A model generated the notes under the pieces. It did no database searches and was not told the DNA's origin. It saw nothing but the letters and a program-made list of their open reading frames with translations. A stretch of DNA of 39,161 nucleotides from Streptomycetaceae bacterium (lineage in GTDB: Bacteria; Actinomycetota; Actinomycetes; Nanopelagicales; Nanopelagicaceae), in assembly GCA_007280125.1 (NCBI GenBank), contig QYPT01000014.1, forward strand, positions 1 to 39,161, read 5' to 3'. Shown here in pieces: positions 1-7,478 of this stretch (positions are counted from its first letter, which is position 1; each line of letters starts with the position of its first letter). Made by a program: the position numbers and the translations under genes.

Positions 1-171
1 CTAGATCCGATTGTGCAACCTGGGGTCACTAAAGCCGATGCACTCTTGTCTCGTGCCAATCAACTCCATCAAAATCGGCGCAATGCCCTTATGAGTTTGG
101 TTGATTCATTCACGACCATCCTTATCGCAGGTCCTTTGTATCTCTACCACTGGAGAATGGTCCGCAAGTAA
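1..171 (+). CDS. C-terminal fragment of a small membrane protein
   Basis: The window opens inside this gene. Frame 1 is open from base 1 to the TAA at 169-171 and gives 56 residues. The fragment ends with a hydrophobic segment (around SFTTILIAGPLYLYHW) followed by the basic tail RMVRK, as expected for a last transmembrane helix with a cytoplasmic end. The preceding part is charged and Gln/Asn-rich. The aromatic/His-Trp ending resembles the end of some DUF5671-like actinobacterial membrane proteins, but that is only an impression. It converges on the DUF2075 gene, with 56 bp between the two stops. The function is unknown. Confidence 0.55.
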   Translation, partial: LDPIVQPGVTKADALLSRANQLHQNRRNALMSLVDSFTTILIAGPLYLYHWRMVRK

Positions 172-227
172 GTCACTAAAACAGTGGGAATGGCACCTGA
201 TAATTAGGAATATTCTTTGATTAGAAA

Positions 228-2102
228 TCAGACGGCATTTGAGAGTGGAATGGTGCGAGTTAGTGGTTTGGCTCCGCTTGCCAAAAGAACCATCTCAGTG
301 AAATCAAATTTTTCCAAAGGAGGCACAAAAATAACCAAGCCGTCCCTGCTTCGTGTTAATAAAACACGGTAACTATTTTTTCGAAGAGTATGCGGATCTT
401 TTTGCGGAAAACGTGTTCTCATCTTTCGCAAGTCCCATTTTCCGCCATCCCATAGAAAATCATCGCCCCAGGCGACAATCGCCATATCTAATTCCAAACC
501 TTGACAACCGAATTCTGTCATTGGGCTTTCAAGATTTGTGCAAGAGTTTGGTTCACCTTTGGCATTGTTGTACCAATCACGGTACTTCACCTTTTTTGTT
601 TCCATAAATCCGTTGGCTATATCAAATTCTGGCAACGATTTATCTTTGGCCGAGGCGAGGATGCCGTATCTTGCAGTTTCTGAATCCTCATATCGAGAGT
701 GAATGTACTCTGTAGCCAGTAATAAATCTCGAGTAATGAAAATATTAAAATCTGCTCTTGACATCTTCATGGCATCTAGCGCGGCACTACTAACATTGCC
801 CTCGAGTACATTTTCAACCCATTGGTGCAAATCCTCTGCCTTACGCGATCTCAAAGATTTGGTTAGGTCTAGTTCGGGTATCTCCTCTATTGAGAGCCCA
901 TTGAATTCATGGGCAAATCGAGGAGGCGTAAAAACCTTCCATTGAGAATCGGAGTCTGATGCGTTGAGGGCATCAGCCCAGCCAGAGATCCCTGCTTCTT
1001 CGCCGGTATTTATCTCTTGCCCTTGTCCAATTAGTCCTACTAGGGTTGCCCAACTTTCAATTCTTTCCCCTATTGCAACAAGTAATTCAGGTTCGCTGAA
1101 CGGGACTCGGTTCATGTTGTTCATGTGCGTTGAATCCCAAGCTCTTTGTGCTTCGTCAAAGACAATGATGTGTTGCTTAGGAATTTTATTTGTTAAACCA
1201 TGCGTCTTTATGAAACCATGCAAATCTTTAACGAACACACTACTTTTCAATGCGCCACGTAATACGTCGACCAGCGGACCATTTCCCGAAAGAAACACAG
1301 CATTTACATTTTCCGAGGATTCCTGATGGACAAATTGTAACCCAACAAGCGTTTTACCTGCACCTGGTACTCCAGAGACAAACGCCATAGATCGATACGA
1401 ATTATCGCGAGCATCTTTTGCGATCTTCTCGAGCGCCGCTACAGCTCGCCCGACGCCAAGTGATTCTGCCCGTTTAATTGCAGGCAGCCGCTCGTTTCTA
1501 AATATCATTTTGGCTGCGGCAATGAGGGTCGGAAGGGGAGCATATTCCCCATCAATCCATGTATCTAGATCAATTTCATGACCAACAGATAATCCGTCGA
1601 ATGTAGCGGCTATAAGGTCGGGCGATATGGCGAACACATTTTCTGTTTGAATGTTCAAGTCTCGAGCCTTGGTTGGCACAAGTACTGGAATCACTTCTAG
1701 GTCATGCGTTTGCGAGTGATATTCAGACAGGTCACGTGCGTATGCAGAAACTTGGTCAACCGCCGCCCGGCTTATTGAAATATCTTGCTTAAATTCCAGA
1801 ACAATCAGTTTTCCGGGACCTAGCACAATTACATCGGGACGCCTGCCGCCTTCTAGTGGCAGTTCGTATTCAAATATGACTGACCAATCCAATGCATCCC
1901 GCCGCGAAATTGAAAGGTTTCGAAACACTTGTTTCACTAAGCCAATTTCTTCTTTCCACGCATCGGACTGTGACAGCGACGCGCCATGTCCGAATAGCCC
2001 TGAAATGTGATCTTGCAAGGCAAGCTCCACGAGACTTTCGGGAGTATCCAAGAATTCGCGAACGCTCCCGGACCAGCCATGAGTCACACGTTCAGTTTGC
2101 AT
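228..2102 (-). CDS. DUF2075 helicase/ATPase with N-terminal PD-(D/E)XK-like nuclease domain
   Basis: This is a 624-residue putative nuclease-helicase. Residues ~70-125 contain RRPDVIVL (Asp90), then LEFK (Glu103, Lys105), the D-x(n)-ExK pattern of PD-(D/E)XK nucleases. Residues 243-251 (SGVPGAGKT) are Walker A and VFDEAQ (Asp316-Gln319) is Walker B, as in the DUF2075 (Schlafen-like superfamily 1 helicase) family. The C-terminus has GCQGLELD and RVLLTRSRDGL, matching late helicase motifs. DUF2075 proteins are frequent in bacterial defence islands, but no substrate is established. The gene is divergent from a second DUF2075 gene at 2213. The ATG at 2102 has AAGGA immediately upstream, an unusually short spacing. 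All motifs are intact. A defence role is inference from family and neighbours. Confidence 0.85.
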   Translation of the reverse strand: MQTERVTHGWSGSVREFLDTPESLVELALQDHISGLFGHGASLSQSDAWKEEIGLVKQVFRNLSISRRDALDWSVIFEYELPLEGGRRPDVIVLGPGKLIVLEFKQDISISRAAVDQVSAYARDLSEYHSQTHDLEVIPVLVPTKARDLNIQTENVFAISPDLIAATFDGLSVGHEIDLDTWIDGEYAPLPTLIAAAKMIFRNERLPAIKRAESLGVGRAVAALEKIAKDARDNSYRSMAFVSGVPGAGKTLVGLQFVHQESSENVNAVFLSGNGPLVDVLRGALKSSVFVKDLHGFIKTHGLTNKIPKQHIIVFDEAQRAWDSTHMNNMNRVPFSEPELLVAIGERIESWATLVGLIGQGQEINTGEEAGISGWADALNASDSDSQWKVFTPPRFAHEFNGLSIEEIPELDLTKSLRSRKAEDLHQWVENVLEGNVSSAALDAMKMSRADFNIFITRDLLLATEYIHSRYEDSETARYGILASAKDKSLPEFDIANGFMETKKVKYRDWYNNAKGEPNSCTNLESPMTEFGCQGLELDMAIVAWGDDFLWDGGKWDLRKMRTRFPQKDPHTLRKNSYRVLLTRSRDGLVIFVPPLEKFDFTEMVLLASGAKPLTRTIPLSNAV

Positions 2103-2117
2103 GTCCTTAGCTAAGCA

Positions 2118-2156
2118 GCATTCACCGACATAGTCATTGATCTCGTCAGTGAATGC
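2118..2156. promoter_or_regulatory. 12-bp inverted repeat between the divergent DUF2075 genes
   Basis: The arms GCATTCACCGAC (2118-2129) and GTCAGTGAATGC (2145-2156) are complementary at 11 of 12 positions around a 15-nt centre. The mismatch is a C/A opposition on the plus strand but a G-U wobble on the minus strand, so the leader RNA of the minus-strand gene could form a continuous 12-bp stem ending just upstream of its AAGGA ribosome site. Read as DNA, it is an operator-like palindrome placed where one regulator could control both divergent genes. Which of these it is cannot be told from sequence. Confidence 0.45.
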
Positions 2157-2212
2157 GCCTCAATTAGTGCAATTCGAACCTTTCTGCCTGTTAAATCGGC
2201 TAACCTCGCATC

Positions 2213-4070
2213 ATGCTCGCCTACCTGGCCACAAAAGATCAATTTCTTCTCGATGCCCCCACTATCGAAGACAAAGTTCGGGCAGAGGTTAAGCGGAAAC
2301 TCGGACACAACGTTGGTGAGCCCGAGTACATTTCTTGGCGAAATTCCTTAGGTAATGCAATGGCAAACGTTATGCATGCAGATGTGATTCCCGGTGACGC
2401 AGGTGTTGCAATTGAGTATCGAGTAAATGGTCGTGCATTTCGGATCGACTTTATGCTCTCCGGAAAGAATTCATCTGGGGAAGAATCCTTAGTAATTATT
2501 GAATTAAAGCAATGGACGGATATTGAATTTTCGGATTTAGCTGAGCACGTTCGCACCTACGTTGGTGGAGGACTAAGGGATCAGACACATCCTTCATATC
2601 AAGCATGGAGTTATTCCAGTCACTTGAAAATGTACAACGAATATATTTACAGCAATGATGTTTCAGTTGCTGCTTGTGCTTACTTGCATAACTGTATGGA
2701 TTCAGCAGTTGTCAACGAGTCTCGATATGAAGAGAAGTTGCGCGAGGTACCTGTTTTTATCAAAGGACAAGGGCCAGAGTTGTTAGCGCTGATTTCTAAA
2801 AATATTGCAGAGGGTACGGGTACTGCTCTACTAGAGCGCATTGATAATGCGGTAATTCGACCATCGCAGCAGTTGGCGGATTCCGTTGGTTCGATGCTCA
2901 AGGGGCATGAAGAATTTGTGCTGCTTGATGAGCAAAAAACCGTTCTGGAGAAGATTGTAAAGGCGTCTAAGGATTCAATCACTGGACAAAAGAGAGTCAT
3001 TGTCGTCAATGGGGGACCAGGAACTGGCAAGTCGGTTATTTCAATTAATGCATTGGCCCGTTTAACAGGCGAAAGATTAAACGCACGGTATGTCACTCCT
3101 AATGCTGCTCCGCGTGCAGTCTTCGAATCTAAACTTAAGAAGATATTTGGCAAAGCTGAGATTAGGCACCTATTTAGCGGATCTGGCTCCTTTACTGAAT
3201 CAGAAGCTGAAAGTTTTGATACCTTGATAGTTGATGAGGCGCATCGTTTGAAAATGAAGTCTGGAATGTTTCGGAATCTAGGTGAGAGTCAGATAAAGGA
3301 AATCATTAAATCTGCCCATACTTCAGTCTTTTTTTATTGATGAGGCACAAAAGGTTACTTGGGCTGATGTCGGTGAAATCTCAATGATCGAACAAGAAGC
3401 TGGACTTGCTGGTGCTTTGGTGGAAAGACTTGAACTTACCTCGCAATTCCGGTGTGGTGGATCCGATGATTACATTGCCTGGTTGGATGAAACCCTTGGC
3501 ATCCATGCCGATACCGCCCACTATTTCTCTGGGGATAAATTTGATTTTCAGATATTTGATAATCCTGTCGATATGCATAACAAAATCAAAGAGAAAAATA
3601 AGGTAAACAATAAATCCCGCGTGGTCGCCGGGTATTGCTGGGATTGGATAAGTAAGAACAAGCCGGATTTATCTGATATCACCATTCCTGAATTCGGTTA
3701 CAAAGCTACTTGGAACCTAACTTCAGATGGAAGCGAATGGATCATTAGCCCTAAGTCGGTTGAAGAAGTTGGGTGTATCCATACGTGTCAGGGGCTTGAA
3801 GTTGATTACGTTGGTGTCATTGTTGGGCCAGATTTGGTTGCCATTGACGACGTTCTACGTACAGATCCATCAGCGCGTGCAAAAACGGATAAGTCCCTGG
3901 CTGGTTACAAGAAAGAGTTAAAGGAAGATGCGATTAAGGCAGAATTGAAAGCGGACGAAATCATTAGAAATACCTATCGAACTTTGATGAGTAGAGGAAT
4001 GAAGGGTTGCTATGTATATTTCGTTGACTCAGAAACTGCTGATTACTTTAGGATGTTGCTTCCGGAATAA
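2213..4070 (+). pseudogene. Second DUF2075 nuclease-helicase gene, frameshifted in a T7 tract
   Basis: The frame opened at ATG 2213 runs 375 codons and stops at 3338-3340. The homology continues in the +1 frame from 3336 to the stop at 4068-4070. The first part has a nuclease-like core (RAFRIDF, Asp79; IIELK, Glu97 and Lys99), Walker A GGPGTGKS (267-274) and DEAH (341-344). The second frame starts with IDEAQKVTWADVGEIS, the next conserved DUF2075 block, and later has IHTCQGLEVDYVGV and RTLMSRGMKGCYVYF. Removing one T from the run at 3329-3335 joins them into about 618 residues. The downstream ATG at 3384 has no ribosome site, so the second half is not an independent gene. The extra T could be a sequencing error, a true lesion, or a slippage site. 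The gene shares its architecture with the minus-strand neighbour but is clearly diverged. There is no clear SD before 2213, so it may be leaderless. Confidence 0.85.
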
Positions 4071-4079
4071 GGGGAAAAG

Positions 4080-4388
4080 ATGAACGAAATAGATAGCCTC
4101 AAAGTGGAGATACGTGCTTTTGCTGATGCACGCGATTGGGAGCAGTTTCATACACCAAAGAACTTGTCCATGGCAGTGGCTGGTGAGGCAGGGGAGTTGG
4201 TTGCTGAATTTCAGTGGTTAACGGCCGAACAGTCCATGAAGTCGGCCTTGTCCGCAGAAAAGTTATCTGACATAGAGTTAGAAATTGCAGATGTAGCAAT
4301 TTATTTGATCCGTTTAGCCGACGTTCTCAATGTGGACGTTGCGGAAGTTGTTCGGAAGAAACTGAGGATAAACGAAGACCGATTCTGA
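4080..4388 (+). CDS. MazG-like nucleotide pyrophosphohydrolase
   Basis: This 102-residue protein of the all-alpha NTP pyrophosphohydrolase (MazG / RS21-C6-like) superfamily hydrolyses NTPs or dNTPs to NMP and pyrophosphate in the family's characterised members. The metal-binding helices are visible: EAGELVAEFQW around residues 36-46 and DIELEIADVAIYLIRLAD around 63-80, whose acidic residues bind Mg2+. The length is typical of the single-domain dCTPase/MazG-like group. It starts 9 bp after the DUF2075 stop with AAGGGG as ribosome site, so it is almost certainly cotranscribed with that gene. MazG-like enzymes often sit next to DUF2075 helicases in accessory loci; a role in sanitising nucleotides or depleting them during infection is inference. 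The specific nucleotide cannot be assigned. Confidence 0.9.
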   Translation: MNEIDSLKVEIRAFADARDWEQFHTPKNLSMAVAGEAGELVAEFQWLTAEQSMKSALSAEKLSDIELEIADVAIYLIRLADVLNVDVAEVVRKKLRINEDRF

Positions 4389-4649
4389 TTAACTCCAACT
4401 CTCGTGAGCTAATGCAAACTGGTCATTTTAATGAAAGTACGCTCACTTTCGATTCCCTCAGCACCTTGAGTCGACTGCTCCTAATCTCTTGTGGCAGGTT
4501 TCCGCATGCTAACTAATTTGACCTTTGGCTAGTAGCAATTGTTAGTCTGGCTGGTCAACTCCGAAAAGTTGGGTAAATGGTCTGATTACCCGCGGAAACC
4601 CTATTCAATTTGTCAGTCATAGTTCCTAGACTCATTCAAGGAGGCAATT
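4389..4649 (+). other. Intergenic region with nested inverted repeats (candidate structured RNA)
   Basis: No gene is supported here. The part 4497-4600 can fold as a closed multi-branch structure. The outer stem is GGTTTCCGC (4497-4505) with GCGGAAACC (4592-4600), 9 perfect pairs. Inside are a CTAAC/GTTAG arm (4509-4513 with 4541-4545), a CAACT/AGTTG hairpin (4556-4560 with 4567-4571) and a GGTAA/TTACC hairpin (4572-4576 with 4586-4590). A separate GAAAGT/ACTTTC hairpin lies at 4433-4450 just after the MazG gene. The structure ends about 40 bp before the ribosome site AAGGAGG (4638-4644) of the exonuclease gene, as a leader RNA would. I do not recognise a known riboswitch class, and one 9-bp repeat in such a region is not rare by chance. 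Confidence 0.3.
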
Positions 4650-5825
4650 ATGGATACATTGGTAGTCATCTTCATCTTTGGATGTGTTGGCGCGCTTTGG
4701 ATGAAGCGAAAGGGTCGTTTTCCTATTCTTGGACTAATCCTTGGTGGGAGCTTGAATATTTTTGGTCTCTTGGCCATCTACTTCATAAAGGACAGATCTT
4801 CAATTGCAGCAATTTCTCCTTTGATGGATTCTAATGTTCTAAAGCCGTCCTATTCTGGATCGCGCTTTGCCCAAGATTCTGGAAAAGGCGCACTCTTTTC
4901 TTATGCATCGAGCTCAAAAGGAAATGTTCTTCCGCAGGATTATGCAATCGTAGATTTAGAGACTTCTGGATTAGAGCCCAGTGGAGCCCGAGTCATCGAG
5001 ATTGCTATTTTATTGATGAATGCAGAAGGTGTGATTCTTGAGGAGTATGCAACTCTGATTAATCCAGGAAATGGAGAAGTGGGTCCAACTTTTATCCATC
5101 ACATCACGGAAGAAGCAGTGTCAACTGCTCCAACATTCAAAGAGGTGGCGGGCGATATTCTGCAGCGCCTTGATAACAGAATTATTGTTGCTCACCATGC
5201 CGCTTTTGAAGATAAATTCTTAGCATCAGAGTTTCGTCGTGCCGGAATCAAACTCCCGCCTCTTCCAGCTTTAGATACGCTCTGGCTTGCACGGCAGGTT
5301 GTTGAACTTCCAAATTACAAGATGCAAACCGTATTACAGAAATATGGTGTTGCAGAGATTGATTTACACACTGCATTAGGTGATGTTCGCGCATTGGCAA
5401 GTATTCTTCCAAAACTCCTTACTCTCTTACCGTCGATTCTTTATCCAGTAACTCACTCCGCTTTTCCTGCCATTCCGATTTCTGGCAGGCAAAAGACGAG
5501 GGTGACTAATCTAAAAAAGGGTGAAAAAGGTTGGATTAGTAGCCTTCTCGAAAAGTTACCCGAAAATGGTTCTGAAATAACATCAGAGATTGAGACTGAT
5601 TATCTTGAGCTTCTAACAAAAGTACTAGGTGACGGGAAAATAGTAGGCGAAGAGGCTAAAGCCCTAAGTAAATTAGCCGGGGAAGCGGGATTAGGACGAA
5701 ATCAGTTGATGCAATTGCATGAGGCATTTATTAAGCAAATTAGAGTTCAAGCAGAGATTGATGGGAACATCGACCCAGTTGAGATGAAGTCCTTAGAAAA
5801 TGCAATCAAGGCACTTTCCTTATAG
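4650..5825 (+). CDS. Membrane-anchored DEDDh 3'-5' exonuclease with C-terminal TerB-like domain
   Basis: This 391-residue protein has three parts. Residues 3-17 and 25-46 are hydrophobic and predict a two-helix membrane hairpin with a KRKGR loop. Residues ~98-255 are a DnaQ-like exonuclease: VDLETSG supplies Asp102 and Glu104, HHAAFEDKF supplies Asp188, and HTALGDVRA supplies His240 and Asp245, so all five DEDDh positions are present. Residues ~315-391 contain LGDGKIVGEEAKALSKLAGE and a second AEIDGNIDPVE stretch, reminiscent of the acidic helical TerB/TerB-like fold. Soluble homologues proofread DNA or degrade RNA and oligonucleotides; membrane anchoring is unusual. The start is set by AAGGAGG five bases before the ATG. 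The gene is monocistronic. The exonuclease call is secure, the TerB-like tail moderate, and the physiological substrate unknown. Confidence 0.85.
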   Translation: MDTLVVIFIFGCVGALWMKRKGRFPILGLILGGSLNIFGLLAIYFIKDRSSIAAISPLMDSNVLKPSYSGSRFAQDSGKGALFSYASSSKGNVLPQDYAIVDLETSGLEPSGARVIEIAILLMNAEGVILEEYATLINPGNGEVGPTFIHHITEEAVSTAPTFKEVAGDILQRLDNRIIVAHHAAFEDKFLASEFRRAGIKLPPLPALDTLWLARQVVELPNYKMQTVLQKYGVAEIDLHTALGDVRALASILPKLLTLLPSILYPVTHSAFPAIPISGRQKTRVTNLKKGEKGWISSLLEKLPENGSEITSEIETDYLELLTKVLGDGKIVGEEAKALSKLAGEAGLGRNQLMQLHEAFIKQIRVQAEIDGNIDPVEMKSLENAIKALSL

Positions 5826-5881
5826 CTTCCCGCATTTAGAGGATTGATTCACGGGCTCACCGCTTAAGACCTAGTAGATAC

Positions 5882-5968
5882 CTAGTTCTTCCGAATACAT
5901 CCGTAAGCAAGAAAGCTCACGTTGATTTGCCAATGTTGTTGCACAAGTGCGGTTGATGCAGAGCTCAT
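5882..5968 (-). pseudogene. Decayed second copy of the small membrane-protein ORF
   Basis: Read on the minus strand, this stretch encodes ALVQQHWQINVSFLAYG and ends AAC-TAG. It aligns with ALVPYQLWLITASFLSYG and the AAC-TAG end of the small ORF at 6875-6976. The copies share most bases over the last ~23 codons, with one codon missing here. Polar and charged residues replace the hydrophobic ones, and the N-terminal third does not align, so it is probably not functional. It lies directly after the exonuclease gene, and the intact copy lies directly after the hydrolase. The rest of the 260-bp gap up to 6086 holds no gene that I can support. Confidence 0.5.
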
Positions 5969-6086
5969 TCCTAATGAATGAACCCCACGGTAATCGCGAT
6001 TGATGGAGAAACGCATTGAAAACCCTCTGCCTTCTGCGGTTTAGATGCGTAGTCTTCTCTCATGAAACGATTGGGAGAAAATCACT

Positions 6087-6878
6087 GTGGTTGAACTAGT
6101 TGCAACTTCGCGAGGTAATTTCGCGGTTGAAATTACGGGTCCTTCAACGGGGCAACCAATCGTCCTTGTGGCTGGTCTTGGAGATGACCACCAATCCTGG
6201 AGCGGCATCTTGCCTTCTCTGGTTTCTCACTATCGATGCATCACTTTTGATAACCGGGGGATAGGTGAAAGTCCCATCAGCCCTGGGCCATACAGCATCT
6301 CTGAATTAGCCGAAGATGCCCATGCCATTGTGACTGCGTTGAAACTAGGACCTGTAACAGCAATCGGTTCATCGATGGGTGGTGCGATATGCCAAGAGTG
6401 GGCGCTGAAGTATCCATCTGATCTGAGTCGAATCGTCTTTAGTAATTCGTGGGCGGGGCGCGATCCATACCTTGAAGTTTTATTTGAGCATTGGATAGAA
6501 CTGGCACACAGTGGTGAAACTTCTACGATCATGGACTCTCTCTTGCTCTTTTGTTTCTCACCGCAGTTTCTGCTGGAAAATCCGACGATGATTGAAGACT
6601 TTAGAAATACACCGCCTCCAAACATGGTGGGCTTTGCTGCCGCTGCATCTGCTTGTCGAAACCACGACGCTCTCTCTCGCGTATCGGCAATCACTCAACC
6701 AAGCTTGGTTATTGCCGGGCGACGAGACATCTTGACTCGACCTTCTCTGTCAGAGGAGTTGACCAGTGCAATGCCTAATGCGGACCTGGCATATGTTGAT
6801 GGTGCACATATGACGTTCTGGGAAGCGACAGATGATTGGATTCAGATAGTTACAGAGTGGCTTGCTCGGACTGACTAG
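6087..6878 (+). CDS. Alpha/beta-fold hydrolase
   Basis: This 263-residue protein is a typical single-domain alpha/beta hydrolase. The nucleophile elbow is GSSMGG with Ser96. The acid is likely Asp214 in AGRRDILT and the base His241 in DGAHMTFWE. The oxyanion-hole loop is near VLVAGLGDDHQSW (residues ~27-38) and FDNRGIGES is the usual early family motif. The family includes esterases, haloperoxidase-like enzymes, lactonases and C-C bond hydrolases, so the substrate cannot be named. It starts with GTG at 6087 behind GGGAGA at 6073-6078. There is no signal peptide, so it should be cytoplasmic. It ends four bases inside a convergent small ORF and is followed by an intrinsic terminator at 6998-7027. 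It is flanked by the two copies of that small ORF. Confidence 0.92.
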   Translation: MVELVATSRGNFAVEITGPSTGQPIVLVAGLGDDHQSWSGILPSLVSHYRCITFDNRGIGESPISPGPYSISELAEDAHAIVTALKLGPVTAIGSSMGGAICQEWALKYPSDLSRIVFSNSWAGRDPYLEVLFEHWIELAHSGETSTIMDSLLLFCFSPQFLLENPTMIEDFRNTPPPNMVGFAAAASACRNHDALSRVSAITQPSLVIAGRRDILTRPSLSEELTSAMPNADLAYVDGAHMTFWEATDDWIQIVTEWLARTD

Positions 6879-6976
6879 TTGCTGAGCATATATCCATAGC
6901 TAAGGAAGCTCGCGGTGATGAGCCATAGTTGGTATGGCACGAGTGCGATGCCGATGGCGAATGCGAAGGGCTTCAT
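6875..6976 (-). CDS. Possible 33-residue single-helix membrane peptide
   Basis: On the minus strand, ATG at 6976 opens a 33-codon frame ending TAG at 6875-6877. The peptide starts MKPFAFAIGIALVPYQLWLI and ends with LSN. It is one long hydrophobic segment with a single Lys at the N-terminus, as in small single-pass membrane proteins. An in-frame stop lies just upstream, which fixes the start. No ribosome site is seen, so translation is uncertain. Its main support is that a diverged copy of the same reading frame lies at 5882-5968. It overlaps the end of the convergent hydrolase gene by four bases. The function is unknown. Confidence 0.4.
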   Translation of the reverse strand: MKPFAFAIGIALVPYQLWLITASFLSYGYMLSN

Positions 6977-6997
6977 GGATTTAGGTTAGCGCAAAGA

Positions 6998-7027
6998 AAA
7001 ACCCCTCAGGATAATTTGCGGGGTTTT
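6998..7027 (+). terminator. Intrinsic terminator after the hydrolase gene
   Basis: AAAACCCC (6998-7005) pairs with GGGGTTTT (7020-7027) over a 14-nt loop. The A-tract before and the T-tract after the GC core make it able to act in both directions. It lies 120 bp after the hydrolase stop. Confidence 0.8.
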
Positions 7028-7310
7028 CTCATTTCCCATACACGAAGTATGAGATTGGCGAATGTGGATAAATGGAAAGCTGTGTTGCTTGGTCTTGTTT
7101 ATGGGAAGAGAGTGCGGAAATGGATACCGCCAAAACTGTCGCGCGCGGTCGGATGATTGTGAAGAAGCGAATCCTGATGTCGGCGAGCAATGCTCACCTT
7201 TGTGCGTTCATTTTCCTCATGAAAGTGTGCAAAGTTTCCTTGATCGTGAATGGCTCGAACTACGTAATCCAAATTAAATAGGTTCATGGAGAAAGGATGC
7301 CTGAAGTTCA
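7028..7310. other. Gap without a supported gene
   Basis: Several overlapping open frames of about 70 codons exist on both strands here, but none shows a recognisable domain, a convincing ribosome site or a conserved neighbour. It may be decayed coding sequence or the far upstream region of the phosphatase-like gene at 7479. I see no tRNA and no clear promoter. Confidence 0.4.
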
Positions 7311-7343
7311 CCCCTGAATGAATTATTTCAGGGGAAACGTTTC
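7311..7343 (+). promoter_or_regulatory. Hairpin fused to a LacI-type operator-like palindrome
   Basis: CCCCTGAA (7311-7318) is the exact inverse of TTCAGGGG (7327-7334), giving an 8-bp stem. It runs directly into the perfect 10-bp palindrome GAAACGTTTC (7334-7343), whose central CG and A/T-rich flanks match the general form of LacI-family operators. It lies about 140 bp upstream of the secreted phosphatase-like gene. There is no T-run after the hairpin, so it is not a classic terminator. A regulatory role is inference. Confidence 0.35.
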
Positions 7344-7478
7344 ATGGTATCTCGGTGAAAAGTTAGAAATAGTTAACTAGTACTCGAAAAATCGGAAAGT
7401 CAACTGTTTGCTTATTGTTTGGTGGCGAGCCACTTCAAATTGTTTGAGTCATTACTTTTGCTGACAAGTATCCGCCAC

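Noticed and set aside
2103-2212. A GGTTCGAAT string on the minus strand that looks like a tRNA T-loop
   Set aside because: The flanking bases do not pair as a T-stem, and no acceptor, D or anticodon arms can be drawn around it.
3384-4070. The second half of the frameshifted DUF2075 gene as an independent gene
   Set aside because: There is no ribosome site before ATG 3384, and conserved family residues continue upstream of it in the same frame to 3336.
4497-4600. tRNA or tmRNA interpretation of the cloverleaf-like fold
   Set aside because: The outer stem is 9 bp, there is no TTC-type T-loop and no 7-nt anticodon loop, so it does not fit a tRNA.
7062-7311. Overlapping ~70-codon open frames on both strands
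   Set aside because: There is no recognisable domain, convincing ribosome site or similarity to the neighbours; they look like chance openings or decayed sequence.
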